Shown here one piece after another: positions 1 to 6,656 of a DNA stretch of 8,342 nucleotides; positions within the stretch are counted from its first letter, which is position 1; every line of letters starts with the position of its first letter. The DNA comes from JARRJY01 sp050116415. Lineage in GTDB: Bacteria > Pseudomonadota > Gammaproteobacteria > UBA6429 > Thiohalophilaceae. The position numbers and the translations under genes were made by a program. Under the pieces are notes generated by a model. It was given only the letters and a program-made list of their open reading frames with translations, made no database searches and was not told the origin of the DNA. The stretch lies in the NCBI GenBank assembly GCA_050116415.1, contig JASFOS010000095.1, positions 1 through 8,342 on the forward strand, read 5' to 3'.

Positions 1-26
1 CGCCGATACGATGTCGCTAAAGCGGG

Positions 27-971
27 TTAATTCCAGTAATCAGCCGGTGGCCACTGCCCGCCGACCGCGCGCGTGAAGAACTCTTCGTAAACATAAGGCA
101 GGTCCATCAGGCGCCCAAAGCTATGTTTACCGAACATTTTTAAATCCGGGAAATTGACTGCCAGGCGATAATGCGGGTGCATGGCAATGACCTTGTTACC
201 ATCAATCATGATTTCATAGGGTAAATGCGCGGAACGGCGTAGCTGTTTATTATCAATGACACCCATCACAAACTTGTCGTTGAGGAAAGGTTGTTCTTTT
301 TCATCACCTTTCAGGCTTAAGCCGATCACGGTTTGCTGCTTGCCAGGGACATCCAGTCGATAGACCTTGCTGATGCCGTTCTTGCCGGCATTCAGGCTAG
401 CTTCCACCTTGCGTACCGCGTCCTGGTAACTTTTGTACTGGGTAAACTCAAAAAAGCCGGTAAAGCCTTCCAGGCCAAAGGTATAGTTATAACTTGGCAA
501 GTCCGAGGCCTTTATGCCTTCACCACCACCGTAATCTTTCATAAAGCCAAGGGTCTGCCTGAATTGACGCTTGATGGAAGACAGGTCATCTTTCATATTA
601 TAGGCTAGGCCAATATAGTTAGGGTTGTTATGCGTGACCTGGATGGAATCGCCAACCTGGGTAACACCCACCCGCAGCGCGGCACCAAAACCGCCGTAAC
701 GACTCTGCGATGCAACTTGTTTTAATGCACCCGTGGTCACAATAAAAATATTCGCTGAGTCATAAGGCGTGTATGAACCGATAATATCAAATCCACTCCG
801 GGTGAGTTTCTGACGAACCGTTTCGGTAACCTGTGCAATATTACCCCCTTTAATTTCATCGGCCAGGGTAAATGGCTTCAAACGCGTTTGCCCATCAATT
901 GCCGCCATGACTAGCGAATTGCTGAACAACAGAACCAGCATCAGCAACCCGACAACTGTATTTTTTTTCAT
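27..971 (-). CDS. Secreted protein of unknown function with a DUF302-like N-terminal region
   Basis: The product has 314 residues and a clear Sec signal peptide: Lys2-Lys3, a hydrophobic run at about 6-22, and a likely cleavage site at Val-Met-Ala/Ala near 23/24. The mature protein should be periplasmic and contains no cysteine. Residues about 45-125 resemble the DUF302 fold: an amphipathic helix (VTETVRQKLTRSGFDI), a strand with IFIVTTGALK, then ALRVGVTQVGDSIQVTHNNP followed by aromatic and Gly residues. The remaining 190 residues include a Gly-rich segment (GGGEG, 148-152) and match no family I recognise. The ATG is preceded by GGGAG seven bases upstream, a good ribosome binding site. The gene lies 91 bases downstream of lgt, with no terminator visible between them, so read-through from lgt is possible. 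The DUF302 assignment is a visual resemblance only, and the function is unknown. Confidence 0.6.
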   Translation of the reverse strand: MKKNTVVGLLMLVLLFSNSLVMAAIDGQTRLKPFTLADEIKGGNIAQVTETVRQKLTRSGFDIIGSYTPYDSANIFIVTTGALKQVASQSRYGGFGAALRVGVTQVGDSIQVTHNNPNYIGLAYNMKDDLSSIKRQFRQTLGFMKDYGGGEGIKASDLPSYNYTFGLEGFTGFFEFTQYKSYQDAVRKVEASLNAGKNGISKVYRLDVPGKQQTVIGLSLKGDEKEQPFLNDKFVMGVIDNKQLRRSAHLPYEIMIDGNKVIAMHPHYRLAVNFPDLKMFGKHSFGRLMDLPYVYEEFFTRAVGGQWPPADYWN

Positions 972-1062
972 TCTTTGCTCCCGTACATCCTCAAAAAATT
1001 TGGTCCAAAACTATACTCTCTATCGGCAACGAAAAGAAGAAACTTAATGTGAATTGCAGGGA

Positions 1063-1833
1063 TTACTTGTTGTTTTTTTGCGACATAAGTATCACACCAA
1101 CAACAATTAATGGCAGACTCAAGACCTGTCCCATGGTCAGCCAGCCCCAGGCCAGGTAACCGATGTGGGCATCAGGGACGCGTACAAACTCGATGATAAA
1201 GCGAAACACACCGTAACAAATGGCAAACAATCCGGACGTGGCCATTAACGGGCGAGGACGTGAAGAAAACCACCACAAAATTGCGAATAGCACGGCGCCT
1301 TCCAGAAAGGCTTCATATAACGGGTTGGGATGTCGCGGATCAGGGCCGGCGGCCGGAAAAATCATGCCCCACGGTAAATCGGTCGGGCTGCCCCATAACT
1401 CGCCGTTGATGAAATTGCCGATACGGCCGAAACCCAGGCCCAGCGGCACCAGCGGCGCGGCAAAATCCACCACCGCGAAATAGCGTTTCTGGTACTTGCG
1501 TTTAAACAGCCACAGGGCCAGCAGCACCCCCAGCAAGCCACCGTGAAACGACATGCCACCGCCCCTGATCTGAAACAGCACCAGCGGGTCATGGATGAAA
1601 TTCCAGAAATCATAAAACAGGATGTAACCAATCCGGCCACCCAGTATTACCCCGAGGCCGCCATAGAACAGCAAATCATCCACCTGTTCCTTGCTCCAGC
1701 CAGAACCGGGTTTTACCGCGCGATAGCGCCCCAGCAACCAGGCACTGACAAACGCGACCAGGTACATCAGGCCATACCAGTAGATATCCCAGCCAAACAG
1801 GCTGAATGCGGTCCTGTCAAAATCAACAACCAT
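1063..1833 (-). CDS. lgt: Prolipoprotein diacylglyceryl transferase Lgt
   Basis: Lgt moves the diacylglyceryl group from phosphatidylglycerol to the lipobox cysteine of prolipoproteins, the first step of lipoprotein maturation in the inner membrane. The 256-residue protein is polytopic, with about seven hydrophobic segments. It carries the family landmarks: HGGLLG with His97 (E. coli His103), the Lgt signature GRIGNFINGE at 136-145 with Arg137 and Glu145 (E. coli Arg143 and Glu151), and EFVRVPD near 215-221 with Arg218 matching the essential C-terminal arginine. Its length is slightly below that of E. coli Lgt (about 290) because periplasmic loops are shorter. The ATG follows a purine-rich AGAGAAGAG. 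Only 16 bases separate it from the stop of the methyltransferase gene upstream, so the two are probably co-transcribed. It is not next to thyA, its partner in many enterobacteria. Confidence 0.97.
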   Translation of the reverse strand: MVVDFDRTAFSLFGWDIYWYGLMYLVAFVSAWLLGRYRAVKPGSGWSKEQVDDLLFYGGLGVILGGRIGYILFYDFWNFIHDPLVLFQIRGGGMSFHGGLLGVLLALWLFKRKYQKRYFAVVDFAAPLVPLGLGFGRIGNFINGELWGSPTDLPWGMIFPAAGPDPRHPNPLYEAFLEGAVLFAILWWFSSRPRPLMATSGLFAICYGVFRFIIEFVRVPDAHIGYLAWGWLTMGQVLSLPLIVVGVILMSQKNNK

Positions 1834-1849
1834 TGCTCTTCTCTATTGT

Positions 1850-3049
1850 TCAGTCTTGTGAGGATACCCGGCAGAACCAGGCTTTCAAGTATTCCGTTTC
1901 ACGCATGGCCGGGTGGATCGGATGATCAGGTCCCTGGTGGCCCTGCTCCATTACCTGGACAAAGTGCCCCTTCTTTTGCCCGGCCTTGCGAATCTCGTCG
2001 AGCAGCTGCGCCGCCGGCATGTGGTGGGAACAGGAAGCTGACACCAGCATTCCCCCTTCGCGGACCACCTGCATCGCCAACCGGTTCAGCCGCTGGTAAG
2101 CCTGGGCGCCTTCCTTGAAGTCCTTACGTCGCTTGATGAATGCCGGCGGGTCCAGCACCACCAGGTCAAACTTCTCATTTTCCTCGCGCAGGGCTTTCAA
2201 CACATCAAAAGCATCGCCGGCCAGACCGGTAAACCGGTCCGCGCAACCATTCAACTCGGCATTGTCACCGGCTTGTTCCAGGAACGTCGTCGAGGTATCG
2301 CTGCATACCACCTCGCTGGCACCGGCCGCGAGTGCCTGGACGCCCCAGGCACCGATATAGCTGAACATATCCAGTACTCGCATGCCTTTTGCGTAATGCA
2401 TCAGGCGTTGGCGGTTCTGGCGGTGATCAAAGTACCAGCCGGTCTTCTGCCCCGACGCCAGTGGCGCCCGAAAACGTGTGCCGTTTTCCTCCAGCTCTAT
2501 CAGCTCGGGGACATCACCCTTGACCGGTTTCACGTAACACGCCAGTCCTTCCTGCTCGCGTGCCGGGGAATCATTACGCAATAAAATCGCCGCCGGTTTA
2601 ATCACCTCATCCAGTACCGCAAGCACCTGCTCTGAAACCGCCTCCATCCCTGCGGTATTGATTTGCACCACCAGGGTTTGATCAAAACGATCCACCACCA
2701 GCCCCGGCAAGGCGTCGCTCTCGCCATAGACCAGGCGGTAAAACGGCTTGCTGAACGCCTTCTCGCGCAGGGCCAGCGCCCGGCGCAAGCGGCGCTCGAT
2801 TAACGGGTAATCCAGCAATTGTTCCGGCCGGGCAGAAAACAAGCGGGCCGAAATCAGGGTATTGGGGTTAACGTACGCCTGGCCCATGAAACGGCCCGGC
2901 GCACTCTCCACTCGCACTTGCTGGCCCGCTTCAAGACCGGACAGCGGTGTAGCCTTGACGTCCACCTCGTTGCTGTAAACCCATAAATGACCGGCGCGCA
3001 GGCGACGCTCTTCTCTTTTCTTCAAACGCAGGACGGGAAGCTGGGACAT
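1850..3049 (-). CDS. rlmI: Class I SAM-dependent 23S rRNA cytosine-5 methyltransferase, RlmI-like
   Basis: The predicted enzyme transfers a methyl group from SAM to C5 of a cytosine in 23S rRNA; E. coli RlmI modifies C1962. The 399-residue protein matches RlmI in length and domain order. A PUA RNA-binding domain covers about 5-75, with RRLRAGHLWVYSNEV near the start. A central domain covers about 80-190. The Rossmann methyltransferase domain begins at QKTGWYFDHR (201-210), with SAM motif I at VLDMFSYIGAWG (225-236), motif IV at LDPPAF (299-304) and the catalytic SCSHH with Cys340. The tail DHPIHPAMRETEYLKAW is typical of the family. I chose the ATG at 3049 because the PUA homology starts there. 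A 28-residue upstream extension would need a TTG start and adds nothing family-like. The ribosome binding site is weak (AAGAG, 11 bases away). It probably forms an operon with lgt. The exact target base is inferred from the family. Confidence 0.9.
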   Translation of the reverse strand: MSQLPVLRLKKREERRLRAGHLWVYSNEVDVKATPLSGLEAGQQVRVESAPGRFMGQAYVNPNTLISARLFSARPEQLLDYPLIERRLRRALALREKAFSKPFYRLVYGESDALPGLVVDRFDQTLVVQINTAGMEAVSEQVLAVLDEVIKPAAILLRNDSPAREQEGLACYVKPVKGDVPELIELEENGTRFRAPLASGQKTGWYFDHRQNRQRLMHYAKGMRVLDMFSYIGAWGVQALAAGASEVVCSDTSTTFLEQAGDNAELNGCADRFTGLAGDAFDVLKALREENEKFDLVVLDPPAFIKRRKDFKEGAQAYQRLNRLAMQVVREGGMLVSASCSHHMPAAQLLDEIRKAGQKKGHFVQVMEQGHQGPDHPIHPAMRETEYLKAWFCRVSSQD

Positions 3050-3148
3050 GAACGTGGATACTCTTAATAAGATAGTCGAAGGAGCATAAGCTACCGCAGT
3101 GACCTGCGGCTGTCCATTTACACGACAAGACAAACCACCGGCGCATGC

Positions 3149-3179
3149 CTTATAATTGACTTCTTTACTGGGTTATTAA
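3149..3179 (-). promoter_or_regulatory. Weak candidate promoter for the rlmI-like/lgt unit
   Basis: Reading the minus strand, TTAATA (3174-3179) is followed after 19 bases by TATAAG (3149-3154), a reasonable -10 with a poor, widely spaced -35. It sits about 100 bases before the rlmI-like start, in the 170-base gap after the MBL-fold gene. No better sigma-70 pair was found in the gap. Confidence 0.25.
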
Positions 3180-3207
3180 TCCCATCCCCAGATATGCCAT
3201 ACCGTAT

Positions 3208-3230
3208 TGCCAGGCTGGACTAGCCTGGCA
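3208..3230 (-). other. Nine-base-pair hairpin spanning the stop codon of the MBL-fold gene
   Basis: TGCCAGGCT (3208-3216) and AGCCTGGCA (3222-3230) are perfect inverted repeats with a five-base loop, and the TAG stop of the upstream gene (3220-3222) falls in the loop and first stem base. No T-run follows on either strand, so this is not a standard rho-independent terminator. It could protect the mRNA 3' end or act with Rho. Confidence 0.5.
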
Positions 3231-3990
3231 CCTGGTAATACTGCTGGGTCAGGCGATCCACCCCGCAATCCAGGTTTTCAATCCAGTCCAGGAAGCGGTT
3301 GACCATTTCGGGGCCTTCAAACGGGCGGCCATGTTGCGGCACCATCATCTGGACATCCAGTTCCCTGATCATGTTGGCCCACAATTTACAGACCTTGTTG
3401 GAGACCATGTAGCGTTGATGGAAACCCTGCATCTTTTTTACATGCCGCTCGAAATCCTGCACCGGCCGGCCATGATCGCCCTCGGTCAATGATGCCCCCA
3501 TGTCACCGGAAAATAGAATCTTGCTGGTGGTATCATAAAAATGAAAGTTACCCACCGAGTGCAGGAAATGCGCCGGTAGTGCCTTGATGGAACTTTCACC
3601 GAACTTGATGATCGCACCCTGGTCCGGGATCGAAACGATCCTGCCTTCTCCCTGCGAGGACATGTAGCCCGGCACCAGGTGGGGCAGGAAACGTTCCCAT
3701 AACCTGGAAATCACCACCTTGGCATCGGTATACATGAGCCACTTGTCCATCGAGGTAATGATGTCCGGGTCCTGGTGTGAGGCAATCACGAAATCCAGTT
3801 CCTTGATCGAGGCATGCCTGGAGATCGCCATATGCAAAGGTTGGTAGGTCAGGTTGCCACCGGGATCGAAGATGGCCGAGTGATGATTATTCTCGATGAA
3901 TAACTGGTTGGACTGGATCCCCTCACCGGTCACCAGGTCGGCAAACAGAATAACGCGGTGACCATTTTCTTCAAACAATATACGTGACAT
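3220..3990 (-). CDS. Stand-alone metallo-beta-lactamase-fold di-iron protein, ODP/flavodiiron-like
   Basis: The 256-residue cytoplasmic protein has a metallo-beta-lactamase fold resembling the di-iron domain of flavodiiron proteins and the related oxygen-binding di-iron proteins (ODP). Candidate metal ligands are His72, Asp74 and Asp76 in SHQDPD, His144 in AHFLHSVGNF, Asp163 in FSGDMG and His220 in PQHGRP. They align with the H-x-E-x-D, H, D and H ligands of flavodiiron enzymes, with Asp74 replacing the usual Glu. FDPGG at 41-45 is the usual first-strand motif. There is no flavodoxin domain (flavodiiron proteins have about 400 residues), so it lacks the built-in electron donor, as in ODP. The ATG follows AGGG eight bases upstream. 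A perfect FNR-type palindrome lies 83 bases before the start, suggesting oxygen-dependent control. Oxygen binding, sensing or NO/O2 reduction with a separate partner are all possible. A hydrolase role is less likely given the ligand pattern. Confidence 0.8.
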   Translation of the reverse strand: MSRILFEENGHRVILFADLVTGEGIQSNQLFIENNHHSAIFDPGGNLTYQPLHMAISRHASIKELDFVIASHQDPDIITSMDKWLMYTDAKVVISRLWERFLPHLVPGYMSSQGEGRIVSIPDQGAIIKFGESSIKALPAHFLHSVGNFHFYDTTSKILFSGDMGASLTEGDHGRPVQDFERHVKKMQGFHQRYMVSNKVCKLWANMIRELDVQMMVPQHGRPFEGPEMVNRFLDWIENLDCGVDRLTQQYYQVPG

Positions 3991-4020
3991 ATCAATACCC
4001 TGACTTTAACAATGGGCATG

Positions 4021-4051
4021 ATTTTACTTTGATTTAGCGAGCGTTTCGCAA
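4021..4051 (-). promoter_or_regulatory. Candidate promoter of the MBL-fold di-iron gene
   Basis: On the minus strand TTGCGA (4046-4051) is followed after 19 bases by TAAAAT (4021-4026), which matches five of six -10 positions. A start about seven bases further would place the FNR-type palindrome centre near -60, close to the -61.5 position used for class I activation. The wide spacer and poor -35 fit a promoter that needs an activator, but this is inference. Confidence 0.35.
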
Positions 4052-4066
4052 CAAATAAAGCTTCCG

Positions 4067-4080
4067 TTGATCTGGATCAA
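4067..4080. promoter_or_regulatory. Perfect FNR/Anr/Dnr-type operator, TTGAT-N4-ATCAA
   Basis: TTGATCTGGATCAA matches the FNR-family consensus in all ten defined positions. It is intergenic, between the terminator of the PfkB-like gene and the start of the MBL-fold gene. The only gene it can serve in the direction of transcription is the MBL-fold di-iron gene, whose start is 83 bases from the palindrome centre. Whether the regulator is FNR/Anr (oxygen) or Dnr (NO) cannot be told from the site. Confidence 0.75.
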
Positions 4081-4090
4081 TCACGTTGTA

Positions 4091-4139
4091 CAAACAAACC
4101 GCACTTAATAGGTACGAAGCATAGGTACGAAGCGCGGTT
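4091..4139 (-). terminator. Rho-independent terminator of the PfkB-family kinase gene, with an enlarged loop
   Basis: Read on the minus strand, AACCGCGCTT (4130-4139) pairs with AAGTGCGGTT (4097-4106) over ten base pairs, including one G-U. The stem is followed by TGTTTG, which continues a U-rich tail. The 23-base loop is unusually large because a 13-base unit is duplicated across the loop and one stem arm. The element starts three bases after the kinase stop codon. Confidence 0.6.
4108..4133. repeat. Exact 13-base tandem duplication
   Basis: ATAGGTACGAAGC occurs twice head to tail (4108-4120 and 4121-4133) with no mismatch. The duplicate lies mainly in the terminator loop and reaches four bases into one stem arm. 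Removing one copy leaves a ten-base-pair stem with a ten-base loop, which suggests recent slippage. Confidence 0.9.
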
Positions 4140-4141
4140 AC

Positions 4142-5071
4142 CTATAAGCAGCGATCAAAGCTTTCCTTGAAACGTTCATTGAACTCGTCCATGGTAAACG
4201 CATGATTCTGGGTGCCGTGCGACTCGATCTTGATGGCGCCCATCAATGAGGCCACCCGCCCGGTGGTTTCCCAGTCCATGTCATTGAGCAAGCCATATAA
4301 CAAACCTGCACGGTAAGCATCACCACAACCGGTAGGATCATTGACCGCCCTGGCCTTTGCCAGTGGAATTTCATGGCGATGTGAGCGGGTGTAAATATGC
4401 GAACCTTTGCTGCCACGGGTAATAATCAGCGCATCCACCATCTCGGCCAGCTCATGTGCCGACTTGCCGGTGCGTTCCTCGAACAATTGTGCCTCGTAAT
4501 CGTTCAAGGCAATCCAGGTGGCTTTCTCGGCAAAATCCAGCAAGTCATCACCATCAAACATCGGCAGACCCTGGCCCGGGTCAAAGATAAACGGAATACC
4601 CACTTCGGCAAAATGCTCCGCGTGTTGCAACATGCCGTCACGCCCATCCGGGGCCACGATACCCAGCTTGACGCCGCTGGTATTGTGTACGCTGTTCTCA
4701 TGGGAATAACTCATGGCGCCGGGATGAAACGCGGTGATCTGGTTATCATCTTCGTCGGTAGTGATAAACGCCTGCGCGGTATAGGAGTCCACTTCTTTCA
4801 CGTATTGACGGCTGATACCGAAGCGGTCCATCCATTCGGCATAAGGCGCGAAGTCGTTGCCCACCGTGCCCATCGGTAACGGTTCCTCGCCCAGCAACTT
4901 CAGGTTAAAGGCAATGTTGCCGGCACAGCCGCCGAACTCGCGGCGCATATCCGGCACCAGGAAAGACACGTTCAGGATATGTACCTTGTCCGGCAGGATA
5001 TGATTCTTGAATTTATCATGAAACACCATGATGGTGTCGTAGGCAAAGGACCCGCAAATCAAGGCAGACAT
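4142..5071 (-). CDS. PfkB-family sugar/nucleoside kinase, adenosine-kinase-like
   Basis: This is a 309-residue ribokinase-fold kinase. PfkB signature 1 is FGGCAGNIAFNL (46-57), with the substrate-binding Gly-Gly. Signature 2 is DPTGCGDAYRAG (245-256), with the anion hole and catalytic base Asp251; the usual GAGD reads GCGD. TRGSKG (218-223) is the typical strand before the ATP site. The N-terminal pattern ILPDKVHILNVSFLV and HPGAMS at 116-121 closely recall mycobacterial adenosine kinase (AdoK, also annotated CbhK). The likely reaction is phosphorylation of adenosine to AMP, which would clear adenosine released from S-adenosylhomocysteine. Another nucleoside or sugar cannot be excluded. The ATG is preceded by GGGAG with good spacing. 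Terminators on both sides (4091-4139 and 5125-5147) indicate a single-gene transcript. TAATAT about 25 bases upstream of the start could be its -10, but no -35 is convincing. Confidence 0.85.
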   Translation of the reverse strand: MSALICGSFAYDTIMVFHDKFKNHILPDKVHILNVSFLVPDMRREFGGCAGNIAFNLKLLGEEPLPMGTVGNDFAPYAEWMDRFGISRQYVKEVDSYTAQAFITTDEDDNQITAFHPGAMSYSHENSVHNTSGVKLGIVAPDGRDGMLQHAEHFAEVGIPFIFDPGQGLPMFDGDDLLDFAEKATWIALNDYEAQLFEERTGKSAHELAEMVDALIITRGSKGSHIYTRSHRHEIPLAKARAVNDPTGCGDAYRAGLLYGLLNDMDWETTGRVASLMGAIKIESHGTQNHAFTMDEFNERFKESFDRCL

Positions 5072-5124
5072 GGAACACTCCCGTTTAATATTATTTGGCT
5101 AATAGTAAAAGAATTCGCTGGCAT

Positions 5125-5147
5125 AAAAAAGGGCCCGCAGGCCCTTT
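5125..5147 (-). terminator. Strong rho-independent terminator after the DUF5666 lipoprotein gene
   Basis: On the minus strand AAAGGGCC (5140-5147) and GGCCCTTT (5128-5135) form a perfect eight-base-pair GC-rich stem with a four-base loop. The T-run is six Ts in total, three of them in the stem. It lies 23 bases after the DUF5666 stop codon and separates that gene from the PfkB-like kinase. Confidence 0.9.
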
Positions 5148-5170
5148 GAGTGAAAGTGATAATAGCAGGG

Positions 5171-6643
5171 TTAGAGTTCCAGCTCGATTTCTTCCCAGGT
5201 GACCGCATCGGTACCCGTATCGATATTGCCTTTAACTTCAACCACCACGGTATTTTTTTCAATATAGTTATAGAACTCGCTGGCGGTTAACGTCTGGCCA
5301 TCCACAGAACCATCATCAAGCACAAACTGCAAACCAGATAAACTGGCCGTATTGATCGTCACGCCCAGCAGAGTTATCGAAGTATCTGCAACTAAACTAT
5401 CAATAAGACCTTCCAGCTTGATATCCGGTGAACTCCCCAGTTCAACCTGCGTTGCCAGTAACGCGTCACCAGTGTCATTCATACGTCCCTGGAATACAAG
5501 ATGGTCGCCAGTAACGATAGCATCATAACCAAGACCACTTTCGAACACCGTCGTGGTGTCATTGATGATCACTGTCAGTGCATCAAGAACGCCGTTGCTG
5601 TCCAGCAAGGTCAGGGGCTTGTTGCCAAAGCCATCATCGGCGCCAACCATACCAACTTCTGCTTCGACTTCCGCCTCATCCTCAAATTCCACTTCCTCGG
5701 CAACCAGGATGCCGTTTTCAAGGGCACCTTCCACTTCCAGCAGTGAATCATCACGTATATCAAGATAACTACCGATATTGAAGGTTGTGATTGCACGCAC
5801 TTCCACCACCTGCCCGGCAAGACTAAATTGGCAAGGTAATCCAGATGCCCCGGGAACAGGATCACAGGTACCCAGTGCCAGTCCTTCCAGTTCAGCATCC
5901 TCGATATCATCAATATCAAAACCCACGGTTTCAATTTCTACACTTGTGGCATCAAATTCACCAGTACCACTATTGAAGAGACCTTTCACTTCAACATAAT
6001 CGCCGTTAACTGGTGTGTAAGACAAACCTGACCAGTTAACAATTAATGTCCCGTTCAACTCAAACTGATTTACAAGCGCATCATCAGTCACTACTCCGTG
6101 TATAGAGTGCTCTGTATTATTATCGGTTTTTTCAATATAACGTGCATGCAGCTGACCTGTCGTGTCAAGGAAACCGCTGACTTCAACTACCTGGGTATCA
6201 GCAAAATCATCAGGATAGTTCAGGCCATCTTTAATTTCAGTTTTTGCCTCTACCAAAACAGTGCGACCAAGCACTACAAAAGAGTTAGCACCTGGTGTTC
6301 CATCTATCGGCCCTTCCAGGGACTGGGCATATTCCACCGTTTCTGCGGTTCCAGTAACACCATCGCTGTTAATCTGACCAAATACAGTAACGACCATACC
6401 TTTTTCAAGATCGTTTTGATCCAGGCTTAGATCACCATTTCGATCTTCCAGAAAGAACTCACTGGTTGTCGTATCATACTCAACCCCATTGACATAGATA
6501 CTACCGAAGCCGGTGACCGTGCCCGTCGAGATGCCCGTCCCTCCAATGCCGCCGTCGGCCACCGAGGTACCACCACCACTGCATGCGTTTAGCAAGGTGA
6601 TGGCGATGAGCATTACAAACAGTTTCAAGATACGGCTAAACAT
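5171..6643 (-). CDS. DUF5666 multi-repeat lipoprotein
   Basis: The 490-residue product begins with a lipoprotein signal peptide: a hydrophobic run at 8-19 and lipobox LLNAC with Cys21, followed by a Gly-rich linker containing GGIGGTGIS that is typical of DUF5666 proteins. It should be lipidated by Lgt and face the periplasm or outer membrane. I count six DUF5666-like beta-rich units at about 41-107, 108-172, 178-238, 251-324, 327-402 and 408-489. Each tends to have a Gly turn, a strand, the pattern V-x-V-x-G and a closing strand such as GILVAEEVEFED. The sequence is strongly acidic. Apart from Cys21 the only cysteines are Cys260 and Cys271, a possible disulfide. The start at 6643 is fixed by GAGGAGG six bases upstream and by the signal peptide. 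A longer reading that starts upstream overlaps the DUF6502 gene and is rejected. Its start is one base from the DUF6502 stop, implying coupled translation. The function of DUF5666 is unknown. Confidence 0.88.
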   Translation of the reverse strand: MFSRILKLFVMLIAITLLNACSGGGTSVADGGIGGTGISTGTVTGFGSIYVNGVEYDTTTSEFFLEDRNGDLSLDQNDLEKGMVVTVFGQINSDGVTGTAETVEYAQSLEGPIDGTPGANSFVVLGRTVLVEAKTEIKDGLNYPDDFADTQVVEVSGFLDTTGQLHARYIEKTDNNTEHSIHGVVTDDALVNQFELNGTLIVNWSGLSYTPVNGDYVEVKGLFNSGTGEFDATSVEIETVGFDIDDIEDAELEGLALGTCDPVPGASGLPCQFSLAGQVVEVRAITTFNIGSYLDIRDDSLLEVEGALENGILVAEEVEFEDEAEVEAEVGMVGADDGFGNKPLTLLDSNGVLDALTVIINDTTTVFESGLGYDAIVTGDHLVFQGRMNDTGDALLATQVELGSSPDIKLEGLIDSLVADTSITLLGVTINTASLSGLQFVLDDGSVDGQTLTASEFYNYIEKNTVVVEVKGNIDTGTDAVTWEEIELEL

Positions 6644-6656
6644 GTCAGTCCTCCTC
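6643..6656 (-). promoter_or_regulatory. Stop-start junction TGACATG with internal Shine-Dalgarno
   Basis: The TGA of the DUF6502 gene (6645-6647) is followed by C and then the ATG of the DUF5666 gene (6641-6643). The ribosome binding site GAGGAGG lies inside the last codons of DUF6502, so ribosomes ending there can restart directly. This is the arrangement of translational coupling and supports the chosen DUF5666 start. Confidence 0.85.

Noticed and set aside
990..1035. Promoter for the DUF302-like gene based on TATAGT near 1010
   Set aside because: The -10-like hexamer is good, but no acceptable -35 stands at 16-18 bases, so I did not list it as a feature.
1543..2118. Plus-strand reading frame of 191 codons opposite lgt and the rlmI-like gene
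   Set aside because: It overlaps two confidently identified genes on the other strand, its translation is low-complexity and Pro/Arg/Ala-rich, and it matches no family.
3050..3133. Longer N-terminus for the rlmI-like protein
   Set aside because: It would begin at TTG, has no family-like sequence, and the PUA domain starts right after the ATG at 3049.
4108..4133. Target-site duplication or attachment site of a mobile element
   Set aside because: The copies are directly adjacent with nothing between them and no integrase or transposase is nearby; slippage is simpler.
4397..4879. Plus-strand reading frame of 160 codons opposite the PfkB-like kinase
   Set aside because: It lies wholly inside a well-supported gene with intact PfkB motifs and shows no family of its own.
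1063..6643. Dedicated functional link between lgt and the DUF5666 lipoprotein
   Set aside because: Lgt acts on all lipoproteins, and the genes are over 3 kb apart with two terminators between them.
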